Origin: Methanobacteriota archaeon
GTDB taxonomy: Archaea; Thermoplasmatota; Thermoplasmata; Thermoplasmatales; ARK-15
Assembly: GCA_009758405.1 (NCBI GenBank)
Contig: WSBC01000016.1
Location: 124,001 to 188,000, forward strand
Direction of reading: 5' to 3'
Length of the DNA stretch: 64,000 nucleotides
Shown: positions 10,173 to 20,520 of the stretch, in pieces
Layout: each line of letters opens with the position of its first letter
How positions within the stretch are numbered: position 1 is the first letter of the stretch
Program-made: the position numbers and the translations under genes
Notes under the pieces: model-generated
Told to the model about the DNA's origin: nothing
Seen by the model: only the letters and a program-made list of their open reading frames with translations
The model's database searches: none

Positions 10173-10203
10173 GTATATTTACCTTTTGTAAAGTAAAGTT
10201 GAG

Positions 10204-11181
10204 GTGAAAAAAATGAAGAAAACTTTAACAGTATCCATAATAGTTGTGCTTGTTATTGCAAGTTTTGCTGCAGGATACGCACTAAACATATCTATTAACT
10301 CTAAGCCCTCCACCACTTCAGGAATTACTGTTCTGGATGATGATAATAATATTGTTACAGTACCACAGCCTGTAAATAGAATAGTCTCTCTAGCACCCTC
10401 ATGTACAGAGATCGCTTTTGCCTTAGGTCTTGGAAACAAAGTGGTGGGTGATACAATTTACGATGATTTTCCAAATGCAACTAAGAATATAACAAAGGTG
10501 GGAGGACTTACTAACATATCTGTTGAAGATATAGTTGCATTGAAACCAGATCTTGTTCTTGCATATCCACTTAACTATCAGCAAGGTATTCAAAAATTAA
10601 AATCCCTTGGAATTCCAGTTCTTATCCTTGATCCTAAGAACCTGCAGGGTATACTTCACGATCTAATTCTTGTTGGATATGTAACAGGAACATATTCAAA
10701 TGCAACAAAATTATCCAGCATGATAAACTCATGGCTTTTTTCACTTTACAACGTTACATCTACAATTAACAATAAATCAAAGGTTTTCTATCTTGGTTGG
10801 TATCCTGAACTTTGGACTGCGGGAGAGGATACATTCATTAATGAAATGATCGTTCTAGCTGGCGGGATTAACATAGCTTCAGGTGGATATTCATGGTTCA
10901 TAATGAGCAAAGAATATCTTTTAACACAAAACCCTCAATGGATCATAATTTCCCAGTATCAAGAATCACTCATTCCACAGATAGAGAATGATTCATCCCT
11001 TTCTAATATTACTGCAATAAAGGAAAGAAATTTCATAGTTTTGAATGATTACCTTTTGCAGCAGCCTGGACCACAGATATTCATAGGAGTGGAATTACTT
11101 TTTGAGACACTTTATCCAAATCTGAAAAATGAAATTCCTCAACTAACATTGCAGGAAATTTTTCCAGGATATAATTCATGA
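10204..11181 (+). CDS. Corrinoid/iron ABC transporter substrate-binding protein
   Basis: Signal anchor, NRIVSLAPSCTEIAFALGLGNKVVGDT, preceding GAGGTGA Shine-Dalgarno. Confidence 0.9.
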   Translation: MKKMKKTLTVSIIVVLVIASFAAGYALNISINSKPSTTSGITVLDDDNNIVTVPQPVNRIVSLAPSCTEIAFALGLGNKVVGDTIYDDFPNATKNITKVGGLTNISVEDIVALKPDLVLAYPLNYQQGIQKLKSLGIPVLILDPKNLQGILHDLILVGYVTGTYSNATKLSSMINSWLFSLYNVTSTINNKSKVFYLGWYPELWTAGEDTFINEMIVLAGGINIASGGYSWFIMSKEYLLTQNPQWIIISQYQESLIPQIENDSSLSNITAIKERNFIVLNDYLLQQPGPQIFIGVELLFETLYPNLKNEIPQLTLQEIFPGYNS

Positions 11182-11876
11182 CCAGAATTTACCACATAAC
11201 AAAATTTTCCGATTCCTCTTCCTATATTTTTTTTTATGGATGTAACTGGAACTGCGATTTTTGCATACTTAAAAAATACAGGTTTGATATTCACTGGTCT
11301 ATAAATCAGAAGAATTTGGAGATAAAATTTTTGGATTTAAATGATGTAATAAATATTCTTTTTAAAAATGATATAAGAGAAGTGTTTTTGGGCGGTGGTG
11401 AACCAACACTTGATAATTCTTTACCCTTCCTGTTGAAGATTTTGAAGGATAAAAAAATAAAAATAAATACCCTTACCAATGGAGAATTATTGACAAAGGA
11501 AATTGTTGATCTTTCTGATAGAATTGCATTCAGCATAAAATCCGTGAATGATGAAATACACAAAAAAATTGTTCATCGATCAAATAAAAAATCGCTTGAA
11601 AATCTGGAAAAACTTTACAATGAAAAATTTACATTTGAAACAGTTTATTTAAAAGAACTTGGTTGTAAAAATGTTTATGAAATTGCACAGTTCCTTGATT
11701 CTATTAAAAATAATCTCAGTCTAAGGGTTGATCCACTGATACCTGTAAACGAAAAATTCCAGAGACCTGATATAAATGATGTTGATAATTGCATAAAATA
11801 CGTATCTAAAAATTCAACGGTTAAGATTTATAGGATAATAGGTTCAGGTAAAAATGCAAAAGTGCTTTATCCATGA
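11178..11876 (+). CDS. Radical SAM protein
   Basis: CNWNCDFC (C-x3-C-x2-C), GGGEPT motif; overlaps both neighbouring corrinoid genes. Confidence 0.9.
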   Translation: MTRIYHITKFSDSSSYIFFYGCNWNCDFCILKKYRFDIHWSINQKNLEIKFLDLNDVINILFKNDIREVFLGGGEPTLDNSLPFLLKILKDKKIKINTLTNGELLTKEIVDLSDRIAFSIKSVNDEIHKKIVHRSNKKSLENLEKLYNEKFTFETVYLKELGCKNVYEIAQFLDSIKNNLSLRVDPLIPVNEKFQRPDINDVDNCIKYVSKNSTVKIYRIIGSGKNAKVLYP

Positions 11877-12769
11877 ATAATGAAATCCTAGTATTGGTAA
11901 TTGCGCTGATAATTGATGCAATTGGCGAATATCCGAACAAAATTCATCCTGTTGTTTGGATAGGAAAAGTAATAGACTTCTTTGATAAAAAAAGGAAAAG
12001 GAGATCTAAATATATTGAATTTTTTGAAGGTGTTTTACTCTTCATTTTTTTATCTATAATATTTCTAGTTCCCATGATTATAATATTAAAAATAATAAGG
12101 AATGAGGTGATTATTTATATTTTATTTCAAGCCTTTTTCTTGAAGGCATCATTTTCAATAGGTTCACTGGTGAGACATGTGAAAAATTGTGAAAAAGAGG
12201 ATATTAATGAATTAAGAATAAATGTCTCCAAGATTGTAAGCAGGGAGGTAAAAAATTTAGATAAAAGTCATCTATATTCTGCAGCTATTGAAAGCGGTGC
12301 TGAAAACATAGTGGATTCAATAGTTTCACCATTATTCTACTTTCTAATTTTTGGTGTACCGGGTGCGTTTTTCTTCAGAATTGTAAATACGCTGGATGCA
12401 ATGATAGGCTATAGGAATGAAAGATATGAATACTTTGGAAAGTTTTCCGCAAGGATGGACGATATATTGAATTTCATCCCTGCAAGATTAACTGGTCTAA
12501 TTTTATCGATCTTCTCACCAAGAAGGGTATTTAAAAATTTGAAAAAATATGCAAAATTAAAAATTAATGGAATGTATACAATAGCATCAATTTCTGCAAT
12601 ATTGGATGTTACATTGGAAAAAATAGGTTACTACAGAATAGAAGGGGGAAGAGATTGTACTTTAAAGGATGTATCTAAAACAATTAAATATATATTATAT
12701 ACAAGCGTTATTTGGCTTGTAATTGTAACGGTGGTGATGGTGGAATATGGTTTACCATGGTGGAGCTAG
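11873..12769 (+). CDS. cbiB: Adenosylcobinamide-phosphate synthase
   Basis: IDAIGEYPNKIHPVVWIGKVI, AAIESGAENIVDSIVSPLFYF, RNERYEYFGKFSARMDD. Confidence 0.95.
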   Translation: MNNEILVLVIALIIDAIGEYPNKIHPVVWIGKVIDFFDKKRKRRSKYIEFFEGVLLFIFLSIIFLVPMIIILKIIRNEVIIYILFQAFFLKASFSIGSLVRHVKNCEKEDINELRINVSKIVSREVKNLDKSHLYSAAIESGAENIVDSIVSPLFYFLIFGVPGAFFFRIVNTLDAMIGYRNERYEYFGKFSARMDDILNFIPARLTGLILSIFSPRRVFKNLKKYAKLKINGMYTIASISAILDVTLEKIGYYRIEGGRDCTLKDVSKTIKYILYTSVIWLVIVTVVMVEYGLPWWS

Positions 12770-13715
12770 GGAGAATGAAATAGGTTTAATAGATTTCTCA
12801 TATTCTGTAAATCCCTACAGACCTCCATTTCTAAAAAGACTTTTGAATTCAGATTTAACTGTTTATCCATACTGTGAATCACTTGAGGAAAAGTTAAAAG
12901 AAAGATATAAGATAGATGAGGAGGTGGTAATAGGTGCAGGTATTACTGAACTTCTTTATATGGTTTCATATGCTTTAAAGAAAAAAAGGGCGATGTTTAT
13001 GTTACATACATATGGTGAATATGAGAGAATGGCTGATCTATTTGGAATGAAAAAAAATTTCATAAAGGATATAGATCCCGATTTAACAAGCTTTAAAATA
13101 GAGAATGGTATTGTATTTTTTGCAAATCCCAATAACCCTACTGGGAAATATTATAGGAATATTGAGGAACTTTTTCAGATTGCTGAGAGAAATAATTCAA
13201 TTGTAGTTTTGGACGAGGCATTTATCGACTTTTCTAAATGGAAAACAACCTATTACCCAGACAATGCAATTGTTCTTAGAAGTTTTACTAAATCCTTTGG
13301 ATTACCAGGGATAAGGGCAGGTTATGCTTTTGGAGATAAAAAAATAATAAAAAGAATGAGGGATTTTAGGATGCCTTGGTCCTTAGGTGTGCTTGGGTGT
13401 AAATTCATTGATTTCGCTATTAAAAATGATTATTTCTTAAAAATTTCAATAGAAAAAATTTGGAAAGAAAGAGAAAGAATTGAAAAATTGACCGGTTTAA
13501 AAACACATGCTAACTTTTTCCTTGCAGATGCTGGATTTCCTGGACTTAGGGAGATTCTAAAAAAGAAAGGAATTCTGGTTAGAGATTGTTCATCCTTTAA
13601 ATTACCAAATGCAATACGTTTTTCAATTAAAAAAAGGTATGAGAATGATTTATTGTTAGAGGAATTAAAAAATTTTGATTTGAAGATTTTAGAGGGTTTA
13701 AACTATGAAATATAG
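12747..13715 (+). CDS. PLP-dependent aminotransferase fold protein, probable L-threonine-O-3-phosphate decarboxylase
   Basis: NPNNPTGKYY, DEAFIDF, RSFTKSFGLPGIRAGYAFG; position between cbiB and cbiP. Confidence 0.85.
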   Translation: MVYHGGARENEIGLIDFSYSVNPYRPPFLKRLLNSDLTVYPYCESLEEKLKERYKIDEEVVIGAGITELLYMVSYALKKKRAMFMLHTYGEYERMADLFGMKKNFIKDIDPDLTSFKIENGIVFFANPNNPTGKYYRNIEELFQIAERNNSIVVLDEAFIDFSKWKTTYYPDNAIVLRSFTKSFGLPGIRAGYAFGDKKIIKRMRDFRMPWSLGVLGCKFIDFAIKNDYFLKISIEKIWKERERIEKLTGLKTHANFFLADAGFPGLREILKKKGILVRDCSSFKLPNAIRFSIKKRYENDLLLEELKNFDLKILEGLNYEI

Positions 13716-15138
13716 ACCTATATTTATAATGGGTACATCTTCGGGTGCAGGTAAAACCACTATTGTTACTGCCCTTTGTAGAATTCTAACCAGAAGGGGT
13801 TTGAATGTTTCGCCATTCAAGGCTCAAAATATGTCATTAAATGCAGGCGTTGGGATAGGGGGGGAAATGGCATATGCTCAGGTTTTACAGGCCAAAGCCT
13901 GTGGAAAGGTTCCAGATGTTAGGATGAACCCTGTTTTATTGAAGTCGGAAAAGAACAGAACTCAGGTAATAGTCAATGGAAAATACTATGGTACCTTTGA
14001 TGCGAAGAATTATATGAACTCAGACAAGGATATTTTATTCAAAATAATTTTAAATGATTTTGAGTATTTAAGCAAAAAAAGTGACCTTATCATAATTGAG
14101 GGGGCAGGATCTCCAGCTGAAATAAACATTAAAAATGATATTGCAAATGTAAGACTTGCAAGAGAGATTAGCTCAAAAAATATACTTGTTTCTGATATAG
14201 ATAGGGGAGGGGCATTTGCAAGCATTGTTGGTACTGCAGAACTTATAGACAAAAATTTCTTTTCAGGATATATATTCAATAAATTCAGGGGGGATATTGA
14301 ACTTTTAAATGATGGATTAAAATTTTTAAAGGAAAAATACAATTTAAAACATTACGGCACAGTACCATATTATGAAAACTGTTTACCCCAAGAGGACTCG
14401 CTATGGTCCTGGAATGGGAAGGGTGGTAAAATTAAAATTTCAATAATAAAATTGCCTCACATTGCAAATTCAACAGATTTCCAAATATTTTTCAAAATAA
14501 GGGAGGTTGGTGTCAATTTTGCATCTTATCCGGAGGAATTGGATGGTGCTGATGTAATAATAATCCCTGGAAGTAAATTAACAGCTTATGATCTTATATA
14601 TCTTAAAAGAGAGGGTTTTGAAGAAAAAATAAAGGAATTGTATAAAGATGGTACAAAGATTGTTGGAATATGTGGGGGATACCAAATGCTTGGAAAATAT
14701 ATAATTGACTATTATGAAACAAAAAGGGGGAGGATAGAGGGACTAGGGATCTTAGATTCAAAAACAATTTTTGACAAAAGAAAGATTGTTTCTTTGCTAA
14801 AAGGTAAAATTTTGCATCAAGAATTTTATGGTCAAGGGATCACTGGTTATGAGATACATCTTGGCAGAACCATTTCCAAAAAACCCTTCGCCTTAATATA
14901 TAATGAGAATGGAAGGGATGTGGAGAGGTTTGATGGGAGCTATGAAAAGAATGCATTTGGAACATACTTCCATGATCTTTTTTATAATACTAATTTCCTA
15001 ACAAAATTCCTAAACTCTATAGCAAAAGAAAAGGGTATAGATAAAATCAATTTTTATTACAGCCTTGAAAATGAAATTAATAAGCTGGCAGATTTCTTTG
15101 AAAGGTATTTAGATATTGATTCCATTTTAAATGATTAA
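13705..15138 (+). CDS. cobQ/cbiP: Cobyric acid synthase
   Basis: MGTSSGAGKTTIVTALCRIL, FKAQNMSLNAGV, IIIEGAGSPAEIN, GICGGYQMLG. Confidence 0.96.
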   Translation: MKYRPIFIMGTSSGAGKTTIVTALCRILTRRGLNVSPFKAQNMSLNAGVGIGGEMAYAQVLQAKACGKVPDVRMNPVLLKSEKNRTQVIVNGKYYGTFDAKNYMNSDKDILFKIILNDFEYLSKKSDLIIIEGAGSPAEINIKNDIANVRLAREISSKNILVSDIDRGGAFASIVGTAELIDKNFFSGYIFNKFRGDIELLNDGLKFLKEKYNLKHYGTVPYYENCLPQEDSLWSWNGKGGKIKISIIKLPHIANSTDFQIFFKIREVGVNFASYPEELDGADVIIIPGSKLTAYDLIYLKREGFEEKIKELYKDGTKIVGICGGYQMLGKYIIDYYETKRGRIEGLGILDSKTIFDKRKIVSLLKGKILHQEFYGQGITGYEIHLGRTISKKPFALIYNENGRDVERFDGSYEKNAFGTYFHDLFYNTNFLTKFLNSIAKEKGIDKINFYYSLENEINKLADFFERYLDIDSILND

Positions 15139-15729
15139 TTATTTATTCCATTGTTTTATGGCCATATTCATTAATTTCAAAATTCTTTTAGAAAGCTCCC
15201 TTCCATTTAAAGTGGCAAAACCACAAAACTGTTTTTCCTTTTTTTCATTGAATGAAATCATAAATGAATCTGAGGGAGTCCCAACACCGTTTCCAGTTTC
15301 CATTAATGAATATACCTTTGTAGATATTGCAACATTCAATAAATCCATTGCACAGGCAAAATTTACATTATCCTTTAAAAGTATAACTATGTTTATTGTC
15401 ATTGACTTTTTACAACTTCTAGCCGGTATACAAATATGTCCTAATCCTAAAGTTATTAAGACAAAAAATTTTTTATCATCTATATAAAATAAATTATCTT
15501 TCAAGTTCACTGCAGTCAAAAATCCTACAAAATTTTTTAAATTATTAGATTTTTCAAAGTTACTTGCTATAACGTATGGATTTTTATTAAAATTTTTGCT
15601 CACTCTCAATATAAAAAAACCATTTCTTCTTCCATAGCCACCCCTATAGAATGATGATGATATTGTGATAAAACTTTTATCAAAGGAGCCCACTATAAAA
15701 TCCTCATTTTTTTCCAATAAGACTCCCAT
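15139..15729 (-). CDS. cbiZ: Adenosylcobinamide amidohydrolase
   Basis: SSSFYRGGYGRRN, VGFLTAVNL, MTINIVILLKDNVNFACAMDLLNVAISTKVYSL, GNGVGTPSDSFM pattern; context. Confidence 0.75.
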   Translation of the reverse strand: MGVLLEKNEDFIVGSFDKSFITISSSFYRGGYGRRNGFFILRVSKNFNKNPYVIASNFEKSNNLKNFVGFLTAVNLKDNLFYIDDKKFFVLITLGLGHICIPARSCKKSMTINIVILLKDNVNFACAMDLLNVAISTKVYSLMETGNGVGTPSDSFMISFNEKKEKQFCGFATLNGRELSKRILKLMNMAIKQWNK

Positions 15730-16678
15730 AGATCTCCTCTACCTTTTTTACAATCAAATCAGCACCTATTCCTTTACTTTCGGAAATAAATACAGATCCA
15801 CCAGCACCAACTCCCTCCTTAACTACGCCCCTTTCATAATCCCTGAGCCCCTGATATTTAGATCTTGAAAAATTGAGGTTTGCTGCATAAAAGTTAATAC
15901 CTATTTCTTTCGCAGTTTTTTCAAAGGTGGCAGTTTTATCATTCAATACATATTTTGTTGTAAGTATTTTTTCAGGTTTAACCCCAGTTTCTTTGAGAAG
16001 TGCTGCAACCGCAAGCATCTGTGTACCGCCAGCCAGATAAATTTTACCTTTATATCCATGTGAAAAACCCATAATGAATGCCATCATTGGATCACCAAAT
16101 TCTTTTAGAGCTTCATACCAGTCATAAGGTATATTTTTTCCAACTCTTTCTAGGGCCTTTCTCACTATCTCTTTTTTTAACTTAAGTGGATTTTCCTTTG
16201 ATGCTGATGATACATTTGAATCATATCCAAGGGAGGTTAAAACTGCCTGTGCTGTGGTTGTACCTCCTGGAACGCTCTCTCCAATAAAAACCTCACCAAT
16301 CAAATTTGATAATTCCTGACCAAAAATTTCTGATGCTTCAAGTACTTTTTCTAGTGCTGGGAGTGCTGTTTTTTCAGCAATGTTGTTACCTGGTGTCTCA
16401 GTAATGTTTACAAATGGGATTTTCGGTGCTAATAAAGTACCAGATCTTACTACAATCAATGGAAAATTTGATAAAATTTTTGATGCCTTAGTGATTACTC
16501 CAGGTGTAGGATGTCCTTCAGGCGTTACAGGGATTGCATCAATGGATAAAGGACGAGAATAAAATAAAAACTCTGCGTCTGCAACTGGAGTATATTTAAT
16601 TAATTCTGGATTTTCACCTGCCACAGTAATTCCAGGTATCGACGATACAAAGGTATTTGATATTACAAGTATGAACAT
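15704..16678 (-). CDS. cobT: Archaeal nicotinate mononucleotide-dependent phosphoribosyltransferase (CobT-like)
   Basis: ITPGVGCPSG-region counterpart (IPVTPEGHPTPGVITKA), GESVPGGTTTAQAVLTSLGY, YLAGGTQMLAV. Confidence 0.88.
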   Translation of the reverse strand: MFILVISNTFVSSIPGITVAGENPELIKYTPVADAEFLFYSRPLSIDAIPVTPEGHPTPGVITKASKILSNFPLIVVRSGTLLAPKIPFVNITETPGNNIAEKTALPALEKVLEASEIFGQELSNLIGEVFIGESVPGGTTTAQAVLTSLGYDSNVSSASKENPLKLKKEIVRKALERVGKNIPYDWYEALKEFGDPMMAFIMGFSHGYKGKIYLAGGTQMLAVAALLKETGVKPEKILTTKYVLNDKTATFEKTAKEIGINFYAANLNFSRSKYQGLRDYERGVVKEGVGAGGSVFISESKGIGADLIVKKVEEIYGSLIGKK

Positions 16679-16720
16679 AATTAAAGCAAATTTGAAATAG
16701 ATAAACTGTATTTTAATTTT

Positions 16721-17443
16721 TTGATGAATACAAGACCAATGCTCTCATTGATTTCATTCTTTACGAAAATTCCAGCACAAGGCTCACTTGAAAAGGCATC
16801 AAGAGAAACATTCCTTTTGCCATTAATTGCTCTTATAATATCAGTACCTGCTGGGTCAATATTCTATATTTTTATTTTTTTACCCTCACTAATAAGGGCC
16901 CTATTTGGAATAATAACCATATATGTAATAAATGGACTCATACATATTGATGGTCTAGCGGATTTTTCCGATGGCCTAATGACAAAGGGATCAACCGAGA
17001 AGAAAATAAAAGCAATGAAGGATGTTAACACAGGTATAGCAGGAACATTTTCTGTAGTCATAATAATATTAATTGAAATATTTTCACTTTACTCCCTTCG
17101 AACTTCTCTTTTCAATATATTTGGGTTTTTCATAATTTCAGAATTATCTGCAAAATTTTCTATAATGGGTGGTTTAATGAATTCACCTAGGGGTGAAGGT
17201 CTTGGATCCCTTTTCCAAAGGAATTTTAAATGGTGGTTTATTCCTCTAGGAATTATTTTGACCTTACCTTTAATTTTTGCATTTCAATTTTACTATTTTA
17301 TTTCTTTCCTTGGTTTTCCTGTTTCTATATTAATTTCATATATATCTAAAAAGAATTTTGGTATGGTAAATGGAGATTGTATAGGTGCTATGAATGAGAT
17401 TGCAAGGTCAATTACAATGGTGGTGTTATGCTTGGTATTGTAA
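16721..17443 (+). CDS. cobS: Adenosylcobinamide-GDP ribazoletransferase (cobalamin synthase)
   Basis: LISFFTKIPAQGS, NGLIHIDGLADFSDGLM, KIKAMKDVNTGIAGTF, NGDCIGAMNEIARS. Confidence 0.95.
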   Translation: MMNTRPMLSLISFFTKIPAQGSLEKASRETFLLPLIALIISVPAGSIFYIFIFLPSLIRALFGIITIYVINGLIHIDGLADFSDGLMTKGSTEKKIKAMKDVNTGIAGTFSVVIIILIEIFSLYSLRTSLFNIFGFFIISELSAKFSIMGGLMNSPRGEGLGSLFQRNFKWWFIPLGIILTLPLIFAFQFYYFISFLGFPVSILISYISKKNFGMVNGDCIGAMNEIARSITMVVLCLVL

Positions 17444-17925
17444 TGGCAGGTGGAAAAAGCACAAGGATGGGAACTGAAAAACAGATGATTATGTTTAAGG
17501 GAAAAAGGTTGTTAGACATAGCCTGTGATGCAGTCAAAGGAGCAGGTTTAATTTGTCTAGTAGCAATTTCAAAAAATGCACCATTAACAATGAAGTATGC
17601 TTTGTCAAAATTTAACTGTATAATCACTCCAGGAATAGATTATTCCTATGATATATCATACATATTAAATATTCTTGATTCTCCAATACTAACAGTTCCA
17701 TCCGATCTTCCATTCCTAGAGGAGAATCACATAATAAAAATGTTAAAAAATTTTACTGGAAAAAGTATGGCCGGTGTGGTCCTCAATGAAAATAATATAG
17801 TTTATACAGGGATAAATATAGTTTCAAACACAACCTTTGATATACTCTATTTTTTCGATGACCTAAAAATCTCTGTAAATCTAAATAGTAATAAGGATTT
17901 AATTAAATTAAAAAATTTCATTTAA
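17428..17925 (+). CDS. cobY: Adenosylcobinamide-phosphate guanylyltransferase, archaeal CobY type
   Basis: GIVMAGGKSTRMGTEKQMIMFKGKRLLD nucleotidyltransferase motif; adjacent to cobS. Confidence 0.88.
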   Translation: MLGIVMAGGKSTRMGTEKQMIMFKGKRLLDIACDAVKGAGLICLVAISKNAPLTMKYALSKFNCIITPGIDYSYDISYILNILDSPILTVPSDLPFLEENHIIKMLKNFTGKSMAGVVLNENNIVYTGINIVSNTTFDILYFFDDLKISVNLNSNKDLIKLKNFI

Positions 17926-18535
17926 GAACTTTTTTTGTCTTTATATACCAGAGGTAAAGGTCAAGTCTTGCAAGATCTAGTCCCGCTTTTTCCGCAATAC
18001 CATACAAAATCTTTTCAAGTTCAGTATAATTTTTTTCTGTTACTTTTTTTTCATTTGTAAGACCATTTTCTTTCATTAAATTAAAAATATGTTTATCTAT
18101 TATAGCATAATCCTTGTAACCAACATTTCTAAGAAAATGTGATGCCTCCTTATATCCAATTCCAACTATGTTTTTTACTAAAAATTCCCTCCTTTCCTCT
18201 TTTTCCAAGCTTAAAATTATTTTTTTTATGTTTCTTGAATAATTTCTATTTTTTACAATGTATGCAGCCCTGGTCTTGTAAAATCTATATCCAGATTCCT
18301 TAAGACGGCGTGATAAACTTTCTTCATCTAAATTTGCAAACTCTTCCGCACTAATTGAATTTTGAACTTTTATTCCCATCTCTGCTGATGTATTGGCTGT
18401 GAGTATACAAAAGCACAGCTCATGATACCAGGTAAGATCATCCTTCTCCTTCATAGATTCAAATTCCTTTATTCTTTTTTCTACCATTACTCCAATCTCT
18501 TTTTTCAATTCCTCGATTATGTTTAATAAATGCAT
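17918..18535 (-). CDS. ogg: N-glycosylase/DNA lyase (archaeal Ogg2 family 8-oxoguanine glycosylase)
   Basis: CFCILTANTSAEMGIKVQNSI, GIGYKEASHFLRNVGYKDYAIIDKHIF. Confidence 0.93.
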   Translation of the reverse strand: MHLLNIIEELKKEIGVMVEKRIKEFESMKEKDDLTWYHELCFCILTANTSAEMGIKVQNSISAEEFANLDEESLSRRLKESGYRFYKTRAAYIVKNRNYSRNIKKIILSLEKEERREFLVKNIVGIGYKEASHFLRNVGYKDYAIIDKHIFNLMKENGLTNEKKVTEKNYTELEKILYGIAEKAGLDLARLDLYLWYIKTKKVLK

Positions 18536-18661
18536 TGTACGTGCAAATGTAACTTACCAAAAAAATTTTTGGATAAAATGGGAGTAAAGTTCAAATATGA
18601 TGTTTTAATCAACCAATCCCGTATAAACCTGGAGGTGAAAATAACATGGAGGTTGTTGAAG

Positions 18662-19054
18662 ATGGCCGTTGGGATTCATATAATCGCGGACTTTTACGGC
18701 GTCGATAAGGATAAGATAACATATGTAGAGCAGATTAAACCTATTTTTGAAGAAACCGTTAGGTATGCCGGTTTGACAAAAATTTCTTCAGACTATTATC
18801 AATTTAAACCAAAGGGATGTAGCGGTATTGTTTTGATAGCCGAATCACATCTTTCATTTCATACCTGGCCTGAACACGAGCTTATTACACTTGACATATA
18901 TACCTGTGGGGATCCAAAGCAGGCATACCTTGCACTTGAATTCCTTGAAAGAGCACTGAGTCCAAAAAAGACTTCACAAATGATTATTGAAAGAGGAACT
19001 GAGGTTCAGGAAGAGAATGAAAAAAGCGATCCATTGAAGGTAGTGAATTATTGA
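18662..19054 (+). CDS. speH: S-adenosylmethionine decarboxylase proenzyme (provided ORF over-extended upstream)
   Basis: [15 protein letters not shown] start; [23 protein letters not shown]. Confidence 0.92.
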   Translation: MAVGIHIIADFYGVDKDKITYVEQIKPIFEETVRYAGLTKISSDYYQFKPKGCSGIVLIAESHLSFHTWPEHELITLDIYTCGDPKQAYLALEFLERALSPKKTSQMIIERGTEVQEENEKSDPLKVVNY

Positions 19055-19055
19055 A

Positions 19056-19601
19056 ATGTTCACAATTATTCCAAGTAAGGTTTTTTTTACAAAGGGGGTA
19101 GGAAGACACAAGAGTAGGCTAGGATCCTTCGAGCAGGCATTGAGGGATGCAGGGATAGCACAGTTTAATCTTGTAGAGGTAAGTTCAATATTTCCACCAA
19201 ATGCAGAAATAGTTACAAAGGAGGAGGGACTGAAATATCTGAAACCTGGTCAGATTCTATTTGTTGTTCTAGCAAAGAATTCAAGTGATGAATATAACAG
19301 GCTAATCTCTGCGGCGGTGGGTCTAGCCATCCCCAAGGACAGGAACCTATATGGTTATCTAAGTGAACATCATTCATTTGGAGAAACAGATAAGGTGGCT
19401 GGGGAATTTGCAGAGGATCTTGCCGCTGAAATGCTTGCCTCTACAATGGGAATTGATCACCACCTTATTTGGGATGAAAATTCTCAAAACTGGAAACTTG
19501 ATGATAGAATTCTTCTTACACAGAATATAGCCTCTAGCGCAACAGTTGAAAGATCAGGGGAATGGACCACCGTTATTGCTGCTGCTGTACTGATTCCTTG
19601 A
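19056..19601 (+). CDS. pdaD: Pyruvoyl-dependent arginine decarboxylase
   Basis: [45 protein letters not shown]. Confidence 0.95.
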   Translation: MFTIIPSKVFFTKGVGRHKSRLGSFEQALRDAGIAQFNLVEVSSIFPPNAEIVTKEEGLKYLKPGQILFVVLAKNSSDEYNRLISAAVGLAIPKDRNLYGYLSEHHSFGETDKVAGEFAEDLAAEMLASTMGIDHHLIWDENSQNWKLDDRILLTQNIASSATVERSGEWTTVIAAAVLIP

Positions 19602-20468
19602 TCTTGTAGCCAGGTTATGTGCCATATTTAGTATACCAGATTTTATAATATCTTTACCCAATTCTATGGATTTTTCCAAGGAAATTAGGTTCCCTGGGGA
19701 AATATGGTATTTCCCAATTTTCCATCCTACCTGTAAACCATTAAGGTATATCCTCCCTTCAATTATTTCGCCTACCAGCCTTGACTTAGCAATACCCAAC
19801 GATGGTACATTTTTCAATATTCCCACATAGGTGGCAAGACCGATACCTCTGGGATGAAGTATTCCCTGGCCATCAAGGACATAAAGTGCTTCTTCATCTA
19901 TTGTTCTTATTATTGCCCTACCTTCCCTGTAGGAAAGATATGTGGGTATATATGGAAAATCAACATTTGTAATCTTCACATATTTTTTAAGAAGTGAAAA
20001 ATTTCTATCAACCACAATTGAGGATATGAAGGCATTCCTACCTTCGTAGGATACATCAATAGCAACAATTTTATCAAAATCTCTATCGTTCAAAGAAATT
20101 TTCTTTTTAATATTTTCTTCCTCTTCCCAAAGTTTCTTTAGTGGATAGTTTGATTTGAAATCGTTGAACCTTATTTTTGCAAAATCTTTTATTTTTCCAT
20201 TTATTATTTCTACCCCTTCATTCCTTAAAATCTCAATTTTTTTAATTATACTCTCAGGATGGGTAAAACCGCCTAAACTCCCATCTGACATTACTACCCT
20301 ATGGCAAGGTATTTCCATGGGTTTGGGATTTTCTGAAAGCATCTTTCCTACGGCCCTGCTTGCCACTATATCACCTAGCGCCAAGGCAAGATCACCATAG
20401 GTTGTTACCCTGCCTTTAGGTATCTGCTTCACGAGTGAATAGAATTCATTGTAGAGATTTATTTCCAC
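19554..20468 (-). CDS. O6-alkylguanine-DNA alkyltransferase-endonuclease V fusion protein (start probably GTG at 20468; ORF track runs to 20552)
   Basis: N-terminal [13 protein letters not shown]...IPCHRVV (AGT active Cys) and C-terminal VAIDVSYEG...[11 protein letters not shown]...[22 protein letters not shown]...GIAKSRLVG (endonuclease V). Confidence 0.95.
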   Translation of the reverse strand: MEINLYNEFYSLVKQIPKGRVTTYGDLALALGDIVASRAVGKMLSENPKPMEIPCHRVVMSDGSLGGFTHPESIIKKIEILRNEGVEIINGKIKDFAKIRFNDFKSNYPLKKLWEEEENIKKKISLNDRDFDKIVAIDVSYEGRNAFISSIVVDRNFSLLKKYVKITNVDFPYIPTYLSYREGRAIIRTIDEEALYVLDGQGILHPRGIGLATYVGILKNVPSLGIAKSRLVGEIIEGRIYLNGLQVGWKIGKYHISPGNLISLEKSIELGKDIIKSGILNMAHNLATRSRNQYSSSNNGGPFP

Positions 20469-20520
20469 ACCTCTTAAGATATAAAATGGTTTAAATAACT
20501 TTATCCTATTTTCCAAATGT

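Noticed and set aside
18530-18661. N-terminal extension of the SAM decarboxylase ORF
   Set aside because: Conserved protein begins at [13 protein letters not shown] (18662); upstream residues lack family character and overlap the ogg start.
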